NCBI GenBank assembly: GCA_039111535.1
Contig: JBCCIM010000046.1
Coordinates: 1 to 35,053 of the forward strand
DNA length: 35,053 bases
Direction of reading: 5' to 3'
Source of the DNA: Bacteroidota bacterium
GTDB lineage: Bacteria; Bacteroidota; Rhodothermia; Rhodothermales; JAHQVL01
The position numbers and the translations under genes were made by a program. The notes under the pieces are model-generated. The model searched no databases. It was not told where the DNA came from and worked only from the letters and a program-made list of their open reading frames with translations. Numbering within the stretch: position 1 is the first letter of the stretch; each line of letters opens with the position of its first letter. Below, piece by piece: positions 23,669 to 33,182 of this stretch.

Positions 23669-26600
23669 CTAGTATTTGAATTGTGCTACAATGTTTTGTA
23701 GCGTATTTGCCATTTTGGTAAGCTCCATCGTGGCGCTGCTGGTATCACTTGCACCACTTGATGTGCTTTCTGCGGCCATGGCCACTTTGGTGATGTTCTC
23801 CGCAATCTCAGCGCTGCCTTTGGCTGCTTCGTGCACGTTACGCGCAATTTCAGACGTTGTGCTGGACTGCTCTTCAACCGCCGTAGCAATGGTGCCCTGG
23901 AATTCATTGATCTGGCCAATGATACTGCTGATGTGGCTGATGGCCTGCACAGCGCCCTGGGTATCCGTTTGAATGGCTTCGATTTTCTGACTGATTTCTT
24001 CCGTCGCCTGTGCAGTTTGCTTGGCTAACTCTTTCACTTCGTTGGCAACAACTGCAAAGCCTTTGCCGGCTTCTCCGGCGCGTGCTGCTTCAATTGTTGC
24101 ATTGAGTGCAAGCAAGTTGGTCTGCTGGGCAATGGAGGTAATTACTTTGATGACCTTGCCAATTTCAGTACTGCTTTCGCCAAGTTTGGAAACGGTCTGG
24201 TTTGTCTGCTCAGCAGCCTGTACTGCTTCATTGGCTACGCGAGAAGCTTCGCCGGCACTGCTTGCAACCGACTTGATGCTGGCTGTCATTTCTTCTGCGC
24301 CGGCTGCTACAGTTTGAATATTGCTGCTTACCTGTTCAGCTGCAGCAGCTACCAGGTTGGCTTGTGACGAGGTTTCAGTAGCACTGCCACCCATCGTTTC
24401 GCTCACTGCTGAAAGCTGCTCTGATGCGGACGTCAGCATCTGGGCACTGTCATCAATTTTGATAATCGTTTCTTTCAGGTTTTCGATGAACCGTTGCAGG
24501 CCTTCACCCATTTTGCCAATAGCATCTTCACCCGATACGCCAACCGCAATGGAGAGATCTCCCCGCGAGGCTGCATCAACAACCTCCAGCATGCTGTCTA
24601 CGCTTTCTTTCAGGTGAATTTTAGACTGTACCGCGGCTGTTACGTCAGATGCATACTTGACTACTTTGATCGGTTTGCCATTCGGGTCGTAAATCGGGTT
24701 ATAAGAAGCCTGTATCCATACTTCATTGCCACTGCTGCCAAAGCGCTTGAATTCACCGCTTTGGTAGCGCCCTTGATTCAGGCTGGCCCAGAAGTCTTTG
24801 TATTCCTGGCTCTGTGCATAGGCCCGGTCCACAAAGATACGGTGGTGTTTGCCTTGCACTTCGTTCAGCGTATAGCCGAGTGCCTGCAGGAAATTATCGT
24901 TGGCCGTGATGATGGTGCCATCGAGTTCAAACTCAATGACTGCCTGCGATTTGTGTATGGCTTCGAGCTGGCCTTCAAAATTGGCACGCGCCATCACCTG
25001 CTCGGTGATGTCCGTTGCGTATTTGACAACCTTGTAAGCCTCACCTTCCGGATTATAAATCGGGTTGTAAGAAGCCTGAATCCATACTTCTGCGCCGTCT
25101 TTGGCGACGCGCATAAACTCACCAGACTGGTACTCACCGCGTCCGAGCCTGGCCCAGAACGCTTTATACTCAGCACTTGCAGCAAATTCGGATGTAGCAA
25201 ACATGCTGTGATGCTGTCCCTGTACTTCGCCCAGGGAATAGCCGAGTGTGTTTAGGAAATTATCGTTTGCCGTGAGAATGGTGCCATCGAGTTCAAACTC
25301 AATGACTGCCTGCGACTTGTGAATGGCGTCGAGCTGGCCCTCAAAATTGGCACGCGAAGTGACCTGCTCAGTGATGTCAGTGGCGTATTTAACGACCTTG
25401 TAGGGTTGGCCCTGTGGGTTGTAGATCGGATTATACGAAGCCTGTATCCATACATTGGATCCGTCTTTTGCAACGCGCATGAACTCTCCTGACTGGTACT
25501 CACCGTATCCCAGTTGCTCCCAAAAGGCTTTATACTCAGCGCTGTTGGCCAATTCTGGCGTAGCAAACATGCTGTGATGTTGCCCCTGTACTTCACGCAG
25601 CGAATAGCCAAGCGTGTTCAGGAAATTGTCGTTGGCTGTGATGATGGTGCCGTCGAGTTCAAACTCAATGACTGCCTGCGACTTATGAATGGCATCAAGC
25701 TGTCCCTGGAAGTTTGCCCGTGCTAGTACCGTCTCCGTGACGTCCGTTGCATACTTGACTACCTTGACAGGCTGGCCTTGTGGATTAAAAACAGGATTGT
25801 AAGATGCCTGTATCCAACGCTCCGAGCCGTCTTTTGCAACGCGCATAAACTCGCCGGACTGGTATTCACCACGGCCAAGTAGCTCCCAGAAATTTTTGTA
25901 TCGCGCACTCTTTGCATGCGCAGGTGTGACAAACATTCTGTGATGTTTGCGTTGGATTTCTTCCAGCGAATAGCCAAGTGTTTTCAGGAAATTTTCATTG
26001 GCCGTGATGATGGTACCATCCAATTCGAACTCAATGACTGCCTGTGACTTGTTGATGGCCTCAAGCTGGCTCTTGAAATAAGAGCGCATCGTGACCTGCT
26101 CTGTGATCTCGCTCGCATACTTGACAATTTTGAATGGATCGCCGTTTTGGTCAAGTACGGGGTTATAAGAAGCTTGAATCCAGACTTCATTTCCTTTTTT
26201 ATCAAGCCGCATAAATTCGCCGGCTTGGTATTTCCCTTCACCCAGTGCGTCCCAGAAATCTTTGTAAGCCGCGCTGTAGGCTTCTTCCGGGCTAACAAAC
26301 ATCCGGTGGTGTTGCCCTTGCACTTCTTCAAGGCTGTAGCCCAGTGTGTTTAGGAAGTTAATATTGGCGTGCCGGATGGTGCCATCCAATTCAAATTCAA
26401 TGACAGCAAAAGACTGATTAATGGCATTGAGTTGCCCTTCATAGTCATCATTCTGCTGCTGGGTAATTGACATCTCGTTTCTGATTTGTCCGAGATGGTC
26501 GGTAAGGTCTGTGTCCTGAACCGTTTCAATGCCGCCTAGATCAATGCCAAGCGCGTCAACTGTGTTCAGCAGCGATGCATCGCCAACAGCCTGGATGTCT

Positions 26601-27172
26601 AGCAAAAAGACGCGGGTAATGATCGACTGGGCCTTTTCGATGAAGTCTTCGTCGTCATACGATTTTTTAAGCTGCTGGAGGGTTAGTGAAAGTAGTTCTG
26701 CATAAGATCCCACAAACCACTTGAAAGGCATGTTGTGCTGATCATTTTTAGTGCCCATGTGCAGCCGGCTTTCAAAATATTCGAGCCCCCAGTCTTCGCG
26801 AGCGCCAGTAAAACAGCCCGTGAAATAGGCCGTATGTGTGCTTTCCAGCTGCTTCCGCAATTCGGTGGTGCGAATGCTGCGCGCAGCGCTCATGTCATCA
26901 AAAATCGCCGTAGTATTCGGAAAGCTGAATTGCCAGTCATACAAATCTTTGATGATCCTTGGACCATTGGTTTTGGCCCAGGGAATCAACTCAATCATAA
27001 TCGCCTTTTCCTCTTCGCCCAACCGGAGAAATTCCCGCCGCTGTCTGAGGTTGAAGTCGTCTATATGGAATTTGTCATTGAGGTTGTTATGGCCCTGTAG
27101 ACCACCTGCTTTGATGCCTTGGTCGAGGTTCTTCGACGCAACAGACTCTTTTAGATATTCTAACGTTTGCAT
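23669..27172 (-). CDS. Soluble methyl-accepting chemotaxis protein: globin-like sensor, five PAS domains, MCP signalling domain
   Basis: 1167 residues with no transmembrane segment, so it is a cytoplasmic receptor. Residues about 40-235 look like a protoglobin sensor ([21 protein letters not shown]..., [16 protein letters not shown], and [21 protein letters not shown]). Residues about 247-848 are five PAS domains spaced 122 residues apart, each containing [20 protein letters not shown] and WIQASYNP. Residues about 860-1167 are the MCP coiled coil with the canonical hairpin tip ([20 protein letters not shown]). The PAS repeats match the [18 protein letters not shown] type common in aer-like receptors that bind flavin or haem. 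The usual proximal His position of the globin reads Asn here. It sits between cheW and cheB, so it is probably the input of this pathway. Confidence 0.93.
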   Translation of the reverse strand: MQTLEYLKESVASKNLDQGIKAGGLQGHNNLNDKFHIDDFNLRQRREFLRLGEEEKAIMIELIPWAKTNGPRIIKDLYDWQFSFPNTTAIFDDMSAARSIRTTELRKQLESTHTAYFTGCFTGAREDWGLEYFESRLHMGTKNDQHNMPFKWFVGSYAELLSLTLQQLKKSYDDEDFIEKAQSIITRVFLLDIQAVGDASLLNTVDALGIDLGGIETVQDTDLTDHLGQIRNEMSITQQQNDDYEGQLNAINQSFAVIEFELDGTIRHANINFLNTLGYSLEEVQGQHHRMFVSPEEAYSAAYKDFWDALGEGKYQAGEFMRLDKKGNEVWIQASYNPVLDQNGDPFKIVKYASEITEQVTMRSYFKSQLEAINKSQAVIEFELDGTIITANENFLKTLGYSLEEIQRKHHRMFVTPAHAKSARYKNFWELLGRGEYQSGEFMRVAKDGSERWIQASYNPVFNPQGQPVKVVKYATDVTETVLARANFQGQLDAIHKSQAVIEFELDGTIITANDNFLNTLGYSLREVQGQHHSMFATPELANSAEYKAFWEQLGYGEYQSGEFMRVAKDGSNVWIQASYNPIYNPQGQPYKVVKYATDITEQVTSRANFEGQLDAIHKSQAVIEFELDGTILTANDNFLNTLGYSLGEVQGQHHSMFATSEFAASAEYKAFWARLGRGEYQSGEFMRVAKDGAEVWIQASYNPIYNPEGEAYKVVKYATDITEQVMARANFEGQLEAIHKSQAVIEFELDGTIITANDNFLQALGYTLNEVQGKHHRIFVDRAYAQSQEYKDFWASLNQGRYQSGEFKRFGSSGNEVWIQASYNPIYDPNGKPIKVVKYASDVTAAVQSKIHLKESVDSMLEVVDAASRGDLSIAVGVSGEDAIGKMGEGLQRFIENLKETIIKIDDSAQMLTSASEQLSAVSETMGGSATETSSQANLVAAAAEQVSSNIQTVAAGAEEMTASIKSVASSAGEASRVANEAVQAAEQTNQTVSKLGESSTEIGKVIKVITSIAQQTNLLALNATIEAARAGEAGKGFAVVANEVKELAKQTAQATEEISQKIEAIQTDTQGAVQAISHISSIIGQINEFQGTIATAVEEQSSTTSEIARNVHEAAKGSAEIAENITKVAMAAESTSSGASDTSSATMELTKMANTLQNIVAQFKY
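24629..26434 (-). repeat. Five tandem 366-base PAS-coding repeats inside the receptor gene
   Basis: Approximate units: 26093-26434, 25727-26068, 25361-25702, 24995-25336 and 24629-24970. The stretch coding [11 protein letters not shown] is almost identical in the last three units (near 24915, 25280 and 25645) and more diverged in the first. This is a gradient expected from stepwise duplication with the most recent copies near units 3 and 4. Confidence 0.88.
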
Positions 27173-27212
27173 GATTGTTCAGGTAAGCACTTTGTAAAAG
27201 CTGGTGGAAGGA

Positions 27213-27680
27213 TCAGGCAACAGCCAGTTTGTTTTGGCTGTTGAATCGCTCTGCGAAGAGTTCAAAAGTTCGTTCAGCATCCATGACGAGTAACAGCTGG
27301 TTTTCAAGTTTGTAAACGCCACTTATGAGCTCCCGAATATTCTCAATCAGGGTTTCAGGCGGGCTTTCAAAAGCGTGTTCATCAGGCTCAACTACATCTC
27401 CGATGTCGTCAACCAAAAAGCTGAGAATATCTTCGTCAGCACGAATCACGACGTTCATGGCTGCTTCGCTGTCTGCCATTGGAGAAAACCCCAACCATGT
27501 TCTCAAATCTATCGCAGTTACAACCTGTCCCCTTAAATTGATGAGCCCACGGATAGCCGGCGCCGCAAGCGGCACTTCCGTCATTTCCTGGGGCCGAATG
27601 ATTTCCTGCACTTTCAAGACATCGATGCCAAAGAGCATATCGTTCAGGTAAAACGTGCAGAATTGCTTCTTAATGTCCAT
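27213..27680 (-). CDS. cheW: Chemotaxis coupling protein CheW
   Basis: 155 residues forming one CheW domain: FCTFYLNDMLFGIDVLKVQEIIRP at the start, then VPLAAPAIRGLINLRGQVVTAIDLR, which carries the conserved RG-I-LRG core. LSFLVDDIGDVVEPDEHAFESPP follows. It links the receptor signalling tip to CheA. It lies 12 bases after cheA and 40 bases before the receptor gene, so all are one transcription unit. Start ATG 27680 (MDIKKQFCTFYL) directly precedes the first strand. Confidence 0.97.
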   Translation of the reverse strand: MDIKKQFCTFYLNDMLFGIDVLKVQEIIRPQEMTEVPLAAPAIRGLINLRGQVVTAIDLRTWLGFSPMADSEAAMNVVIRADEDILSFLVDDIGDVVEPDEHAFESPPETLIENIRELISGVYKLENQLLLVMDAERTFELFAERFNSQNKLAVA

Positions 27681-27692
27681 GGATTTCCGGGT

Positions 27693-30395
27693 TTATTGCT
27701 GTAATGGCGCAACTGTGGTCCGTTCAAAGATGCCCGTGTCAACGGTGTCCAGCACTTCTTCAATACTCAGTAGATCTGTTGCCCGATTTTGGATAATGGC
27801 TACGCTTTTTACGAAGCCCGAGCGCTCTTGCATCACAATTTGCTCTTCAACGATATCCACAATGGCATCCACCACCATACCGATATTGACCCCATTCTTC
27901 TGGCAAACAACCACCTGGAGGCATTCATTGGCATCCGTGTCATTTGGCGCCGGCAAATTGAGCAAGTTGGTCAACCGTATGAGCGGCATCAGATCGCCGC
28001 GGTACTGGATAATTTCCTGCCGGCCTGTTTGCTCGATGGCATTTGCGTCAATTTCTTCCAATCTGGAAATCATGGAAAGCGGGATCGCAACTTGACGGTC
28101 TTCCGTGACGCGCGCAAGCAGTAAGGTTGTGCGCTCGCTGTCTTCTTTCTGGAATGTGGCTTCTGCGCGCCCTTTAATGTTTTCATTCTGCGACATGACA
28201 CCACCTTTTCTTGCAAGGCCGGCGACATCAAGAATCAGCGCAATTTTGCCGTCACCCATAATGGTTGCGCCGGCAAATGTCGATTGGTGTTTTAGCAGCT
28301 TGGTGAGCGGCTTCACGACCACCTCCTCCGTGTCTACTACCTGTTGAACCACCAGGCCAAAAGGTTGATCTTCCGCTTGCAAAACCACAATATTAATAGC
28401 AGTCAACTCATCTTCGTCGTGCTCCTCTGTCTCAGCAGGTTCGCTGGCAAGCTCCAGTTCGCGGTCCAGGTAAACCAGGGGCAGGAGTTTGCCACGAAGT
28501 CTGTAAACCGGGGTGTTGTGGATTAACTCAATGTGTGTTTCGATTTGATCGCCTTCCAGCCTGACCAACTCAAGCAGGTTCACCTGAGGGAGGGCAAAGC
28601 GTTCATTCTGAACCTTTACGATCAATGCCGGGATGATAGCGAGCGTGAGAGGAATTTTGATTTTGATTGTGGTGCCGGTGCCAAGCTTGCTGTGGATGTC
28701 GACCGTGCCACCAATCCGCTCGATATAGGTTTTTACGACATCCATACCGACGCCGCGCCCCGATATGTTGCTAACCTGCTGTGCGGTTGAGAATCCTGAT
28801 ACAAAGATCAGGTTATGTATTTCGCGATCAGACATCCGAGCGCCCTGGGATTCAGAAATCAGCCCGTTCTTGATCGCCTTGTTTTTGATCTTTTCAGGAT
28901 CAATACCTGCTCCATCATCTGCAATTTCGATGTTTACGTGCCCGCCTTCATGGAAGGCCCGTAACTGTAGTTTTCCCGTCTCTGGCTTGCCGCAGCGTAC
29001 CCGTTCAGCCGGCAACTCAAGCCCATGGTCAACTGCGTTTCGAATCAGATGGGTCAGCGGGTCTTTGATCGCCTCGATGATCGTTTTATCTAGCTCAGTT
29101 TCTTTGCCTTCCATCTCTATCGTGGCCTTCTTGTCACACGATTTGGCCAGGTCATGTACGATCCGGGGGAATTTCTTCCAGATCGTTCCGATGGTTTGCA
29201 TCCGGGTTTTCATTACACCCTCCTGCAACTCGGTTGTAATCAGGTCGAGGTTTTGGGCCGAGTTGGCAAACGCAGGATTGGAGCCGGTAGAGGTGAACTG
29301 TAGAATCTGATTTCGGGTCAGTACCAGTTCACCAACAAGGTTCATCAAGGCATCCAGCAGTTCAACATTTACCCGGATATTGTTATCAGCTAAACTGCGC
29401 CTGGACGTTGTGAATTCTGCTGCGCCGTTTTTGGCTTGTTTGGTTGGTTGGGGGGCAGGCGTTTTTACTGGTGCAGTACCAGCTTCTGCTGGCGGCTTTG
29501 CGGTTTCTTTTGGCTTTTCTGCTATGTCAGCCGGCACCTCGGTTGCTGATTCTTGCGTGGATGCGTTGTTTTCGCGTAACGCAATATGCGTGTCTATAAG
29601 CGCCTGGAAGTCGGTAACTTTCTCTTCTTCCGTTTCAGCGATGTTACCCATCAGTACTTTTGCGGCGTCAACGTGGCCGGCAAGCGCTGTGAGGAATGCT
29701 TCCGTGACCGTACATTCGCCGGCCATAAGCGCATCCAGCTTTTTGCGGATGCCTAGCATCACGGAAATGAGCTTTCTGAAGCCCATGATGCTACTGGGAC
29801 CAACAATGCCTTTTAGTGCTGCCTGTATTTCCCTGATGCGCGGCAAATCGAGCGGTTGACGTGGGAAATCTTCCAGGGCTGCATAAATTGCATCGAGATG
29901 TGCGTGGGTTTGCCGTAGGTATGCTGCAAACTCGTCTTCTTCTTCGGGCTCAGCTTCTTCCGAGGGCTCGGCTTCAACTTGAACAGCAACAGCAGGCTCG
30001 GCCATTGTTTCTCCGTCTTGCAGGCTAACCAGCGTTTTGACGAGTTCCTGATACGTTTCTTCTCCATCACGGCCTGTGTCTTCAATTGAGTGCAGGACCT
30101 CTCGAATGGCGTCGACAAGCTCAAGCAAAGAGCTGGATACATGTTCTGTTGCTTCTACTGTGCCACTACGTAAACAATCGAGCAAGCCTTCTCCGGCGTG
30201 AGCAATGGCAACAAGGTTGTCGAAGTCGAGAAAGCCGCCCGTACCTTTAATAGTATGAAGCGCCCGGAAAATGCGGGCAAGCAACTCGGGATCTGAAGCT
30301 TCCTTCTCCAGAGACAACAGGTCTTCATCGAGCGAGTCGAGGTACTCAAAACTCTCAATAAGAAACTCTTTTACTAATTCGTCTTGCTCGTCCAT
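27693..30395 (-). CDS. cheA: Chemotaxis histidine kinase CheA with degenerate second HPt-like domain and an extra CheW domain
   Basis: 900 residues from ATG 30395 (MDEQDELVKEF); an ATG at 30434 would add 13 unlikely residues. Order: HPt P1 with phosphoacceptor H47 (RALHTIKGTGGF); an acidic linker; a second HPt-like helical bundle (about 153-262) where the His position is Ala192 (QAALKGIVG). A Pro/Ala/Lys linker follows, then dimerisation P3 (NNIRVNVELLDALMNLVGELVL). The ATPase shows its N box (HLIRNAVDHG), G1 (DDGAGI) and G2 (GRGVGMDVV). After the P5 CheW-like domain (IIPALIVKVQNERFALPQ) there is a second CheW-like domain at the C-terminus (ERTTLLLARVTEDRQVAIPL, YRGDLMPLIRL). It phosphorylates CheY and CheB. 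It is first in the che operon; 30435-30925 upstream holds its likely promoter but no gene. Confidence 0.96.
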   Translation of the reverse strand: MDEQDELVKEFLIESFEYLDSLDEDLLSLEKEASDPELLARIFRALHTIKGTGGFLDFDNLVAIAHAGEGLLDCLRSGTVEATEHVSSSLLELVDAIREVLHSIEDTGRDGEETYQELVKTLVSLQDGETMAEPAVAVQVEAEPSEEAEPEEEDEFAAYLRQTHAHLDAIYAALEDFPRQPLDLPRIREIQAALKGIVGPSSIMGFRKLISVMLGIRKKLDALMAGECTVTEAFLTALAGHVDAAKVLMGNIAETEEEKVTDFQALIDTHIALRENNASTQESATEVPADIAEKPKETAKPPAEAGTAPVKTPAPQPTKQAKNGAAEFTTSRRSLADNNIRVNVELLDALMNLVGELVLTRNQILQFTSTGSNPAFANSAQNLDLITTELQEGVMKTRMQTIGTIWKKFPRIVHDLAKSCDKKATIEMEGKETELDKTIIEAIKDPLTHLIRNAVDHGLELPAERVRCGKPETGKLQLRAFHEGGHVNIEIADDGAGIDPEKIKNKAIKNGLISESQGARMSDREIHNLIFVSGFSTAQQVSNISGRGVGMDVVKTYIERIGGTVDIHSKLGTGTTIKIKIPLTLAIIPALIVKVQNERFALPQVNLLELVRLEGDQIETHIELIHNTPVYRLRGKLLPLVYLDRELELASEPAETEEHDEDELTAINIVVLQAEDQPFGLVVQQVVDTEEVVVKPLTKLLKHQSTFAGATIMGDGKIALILDVAGLARKGGVMSQNENIKGRAEATFQKEDSERTTLLLARVTEDRQVAIPLSMISRLEEIDANAIEQTGRQEIIQYRGDLMPLIRLTNLLNLPAPNDTDANECLQVVVCQKNGVNIGMVVDAIVDIVEEQIVMQERSGFVKSVAIIQNRATDLLSIEEVLDTVDTGIFERTTVAPLQQ

Positions 30396-30925
30396 ATATC
30401 CAGCGCTGGTCCTGGTGTGAGCCTGAGGGCCCATGGAATGGTATTGGTGTCAGACTTGGAGCTTCCGGCAGCAGGGTTGCCGCAAGCGGTTGCTGAATGA
30501 GATGCCTGATGCGCGCAGGTTCAAAAAATGCGCCATCGGTCTGAACAAGAACTTTGCTGCATCAGGGCCTGCACCTCCCTGGCTTTTTTAGCTTGCGTCC
30601 GAAAAGCTTGGCCAGGTGCAGGAAATAGTTGCCGGTCTCCGGATTGGTGCAGCAGTATCCCGTCGATTGATCAGGCTACAACAGCTAACATGGGTATCGG
30701 CATTTTTCTCAATTTCATAACCCCAAAATGGGGCGGGAGGGGCGCGTTGCTTAATGAATCAAACGTGTAAATACCCGTTTTTTGATCACTATTCCTTCGA
30801 AAATGGGAAAAAAAGGACAAGACCTAAAGATTGTTTTTGCAAAAGTCGATTACTCTAGTACATCCCTCGACTGACCACCGTCAGTTCCGTATTGCAGACC
30901 ATTTGAACCTTAATGAGCCACTCCT

Positions 30926-31288
30926 ATGAAAGTCCTGGTTGTCGATGACAGTATGGCCATGCGCATGATTGTGATCAAAACCGCAAAGAAGGCGGGGTTG
31001 TCCAACTATAAATTTATCCAGGCTGCTGATGGTGAGGAAGCGCTGACTGCCATTCGGGCGAGCAAACCCGACCTCGTCCTCTCGGATTGGAATATGCCCA
31101 ACATGACCGGTATTGAATTGCTGGAAACGCTTAAGGCGGAAGGCATTAATGTCAAGTTTGGGTTTGTTACTACAGAAGCAACCACCAGCATGCGCCTGCG
31201 CGCCCGAAAAGCCGGCGCCCTGTTTCTTGTTGCCAAACCGTTTACCGTTGAGACGTTTGAGCAAGCCTTTTGGGTTGTAATGGACTAA
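30926..31288 (+). CDS. cheY: CheY-type single-domain response regulator
   Basis: 120 residues, a stand-alone receiver. The acidic pair is D7-D8 (VVDDSMAMR), phosphoacceptor D54 (LVLSDWNMPNMTG), switch Thr in GFVTTEA, and conserved Lys in LVAKPF. The start ATG 30926 precedes the first strand (MKVLVVDD). It is divergent from cheA across 530 bases and followed 42 bases later by a CheC/CheX-like gene. Its output partner (flagellar switch, pilus or gliding motor) is not in this window. It is expected to be phosphorylated by the neighbouring CheA. Confidence 0.95.
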   Translation: MKVLVVDDSMAMRMIVIKTAKKAGLSNYKFIQAADGEEALTAIRASKPDLVLSDWNMPNMTGIELLETLKAEGINVKFGFVTTEATTSMRLRARKAGALFLVAKPFTVETFEQAFWVVMD

Positions 31289-31330
31289 GACACGCAGCTT
31301 TCCCCCTTTAAAGCTTTATCCCGACTGATT

Positions 31331-31798
31331 ATGCTACAAGTACTCCCGAATCAAGAAGATATTTATGACATGCTCAGTTTGTTGCTGAGTGACCGGATCG
31401 TTGTTGAATACAGCAAAATGCCGATGAACCTGGCTGACAAATATGTAGCCACCTATCTCGACGAAGCAGGTGAGATTGGCGCGTTGTGTTGTTGTGATCC
31501 ACAGTTTGCTGCATTTGCAGGTGGTTCAATTACCCTTATGCCACCCGACGCAACCAAAGACGCGGCAGACTTCGACGACCTGACTGAAATGATGGTGTCG
31601 AATATGTACGAAGTGATGAACATTTGTACCCGCCTCGTTATCAACGATGAAACACCTCACCTGAAACTTACAGAAGTAAAAAAGTTTGAGGAAGTGCAGG
31701 AAGCAGTAGCAGCCATCTTAGGTCAAGACAACCGGGGCGACTATACCGTCGATATTCCCAGGTATGGCAAAGGGTCACTGACGTTTTTTGTACGCTAG
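31331..31798 (+). CDS. Probable CheC/CheX-type CheY-P phosphatase-like protein
   Basis: 155 residues. It contains S-N-M-Y-E-V-M-N at about residues 95-102, which fits the S/D-x3-E-x2-N catalytic signature of CheC, CheX and FliY phosphatases. The rest (ALCCCDPQFAAFAGGSITLMPP, TVDIPRYGKGSLTFFVR) has the alternating strand pattern of that fold, but overall similarity to named members seems low. Such proteins dephosphorylate CheY. Position just after cheY on the same strand supports a role in signal termination. Only one E-x2-N signature is seen, as in CheX. Start ATG 31331 is the first in frame. Confidence 0.6.
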   Translation: MLQVLPNQEDIYDMLSLLLSDRIVVEYSKMPMNLADKYVATYLDEAGEIGALCCCDPQFAAFAGGSITLMPPDATKDAADFDDLTEMMVSNMYEVMNICTRLVINDETPHLKLTEVKKFEEVQEAVAAILGQDNRGDYTVDIPRYGKGSLTFFVR

Positions 31799-31814
31799 TC
31801 GCGCTTAAGATATC

Positions 31815-31856
31815 TATAAGAAAGGCCTGTAGCTTCTGCTACAGGCCTTTCTTATA
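31815..31856. terminator. Bidirectional 19-bp hairpin between the CheC/X-like and HDOD genes
   Basis: Bases 31815-31833 pair perfectly with 31838-31856 around TTCT (core GGCCTGTAGC / GCTACAGGCC, ends AT-rich). It sits between converging genes, 17 bases after one stop and 10 before the other. The A/T-rich base of the stem supplies U-tracts in both directions. Confidence 0.88.
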
Positions 31857-31865
31857 TCCTGTTGG

Positions 31866-33035
31866 TTATGCGTAGCTGGGTTGGGCTTTGTCGATTTGCG
31901 TGATGAGCCAGTTACGGAGTGAGCCAATGTTGAGTTCGCCATGCGGGGTATAGGGCTGCTGCGATCGCCAGGCGTTGAAATCGATAATGGATTCGTTTGA
32001 GAATCCGTGTTCAGGCATATAGTCCATGATAACAATCTGCGTAGCGCCTGTATCATTTCCATGGTAGTACCCAAGTGTATACAAGATGTAGCGCAACAAA
32101 AGCCGGTCAGATTCCCGTCGTGTGTGTACTTCGATATGGGGTCTCGGCGTGTTTTGCTTGAAATATCCAGGAAGCGGCGATATGCCGTGGATCCCCAGTA
32201 CACTACCGCATAATTCGTCGACAAGTCCCGGCAGAACATCCAGGATATCAAAAATATCTGCCTCACTGAATTTCGGATTGGGCAATAACAGGCGGGGATC
32301 GCAAAGCCCATAGGGATTTCCGCTATCACCAATACCGCAAATTTTTGCTAGCATGTTGGCGCTGCGGATGATATTGGCTACAGTCACCGTGATGTTGTCT
32401 GCTGCATTGTGATGGTGTGCAACGGCTTTCATGCAGGTAACCGGCAAAAACCATTTCCGGCTGATTACGCCAGAAAGGGTTGCATGGTTAACACCGAAAG
32501 CGCTCAGTTCAGCAGCTTGCAGCGGTGTGCTGGATTGTTCAGCATGGGCCATAACATCGCGGTACGCCGTCGCATCGTAGGTATGCAGGGCAATTTTGCC
32601 AATATCGTGGATCAGGCCGGCAAAAAAGCAGAGCTGTGTGTGTGATACATTCATCCGCTCCGCAAGCATGCGTGCTGCGATGGCGACGGCAATGTTATGC
32701 TTCCAGAAATTGACATCTCCCTTGGGCCAGGTGTTTTTTGTCATCTGGCGGAGAATCCGTGTGATGTAAAGGCCTGTTGAGTCGAGAATATGTTGTTGCC
32801 CCAAAACGACAATGGCGCGGTCAAGCGTTTCGACGCGGTTGCGAATCAGGCCGTAAATGGGGGAGTTGGCCATACGAATGACAAGGGCGCTGAGGACGGC
32901 GTCGTTTTCGATGACTTGGGCGAGGAGCTTGAAGTCAACAGGCTCTTGCCTTGCCAGATAGAGTACCCGATCTGCAATGGCCGGGAGTGGTTTGATGTGC
33001 CGGGTTACCTGGTTAATAAACGTTGTTTTGTTCAT
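31866..33035 (-). CDS. HDOD domain protein
   Basis: 389 residues. Residues about 10-215 form the HDOD bundle (LPAIADRVLYLARQEPVDFKLLAQVIENDAVLSALVIRMANSPIYG), with an HD-type motif GLIHDIGKIAL and a later HHHNAAD. A C-terminal region of about 150 residues (from SGNPYGLCDPRLL) is not recognised. HDOD proteins often serve in signalling, for example as regulators linked to chemotaxis or cyclic-di-GMP, and usually lack hydrolase activity; here the H-D pair and extra His are kept, so activity is possible. It converges on the cheY pair, which fits a signalling role. Start ATG 33035 (MNKTTFINQVTRHIKPLPAI) is typical. Confidence 0.88.
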   Translation of the reverse strand: MNKTTFINQVTRHIKPLPAIADRVLYLARQEPVDFKLLAQVIENDAVLSALVIRMANSPIYGLIRNRVETLDRAIVVLGQQHILDSTGLYITRILRQMTKNTWPKGDVNFWKHNIAVAIAARMLAERMNVSHTQLCFFAGLIHDIGKIALHTYDATAYRDVMAHAEQSSTPLQAAELSAFGVNHATLSGVISRKWFLPVTCMKAVAHHHNAADNITVTVANIIRSANMLAKICGIGDSGNPYGLCDPRLLLPNPKFSEADIFDILDVLPGLVDELCGSVLGIHGISPLPGYFKQNTPRPHIEVHTRRESDRLLLRYILYTLGYYHGNDTGATQIVIMDYMPEHGFSNESIIDFNAWRSQQPYTPHGELNIGSLRNWLITQIDKAQPSYA

Positions 33036-33182
33036 GACCTGCTGGAAAGAATTTGTCGCTGATGTGCACCTGCTCGGCGTGGCATTTTTGAGCGAGCGTT
33101 GGCAGGTAAAAGACGTTTTTCTACGACCCGCGCGTTACATTAGAACTATCGCAGTGTTCACCCGAAAGTTTAGGGTGTAGCC

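Noticed and set aside
24494-25255. 253-codon plus-strand frame and similar ones opposite the receptor gene
   Set aside because: They recur with the PAS-coding repeats because the repeats are alike at the DNA level; no independent coding signal.
30528-30770. 80-codon frame in the gap before cheY
   Set aside because: No ribosome site, odd composition and no recognisable domain. The gap 30435-30925 appears to be non-coding, with an AT-rich tract near 30770-30850 likely serving promoters.
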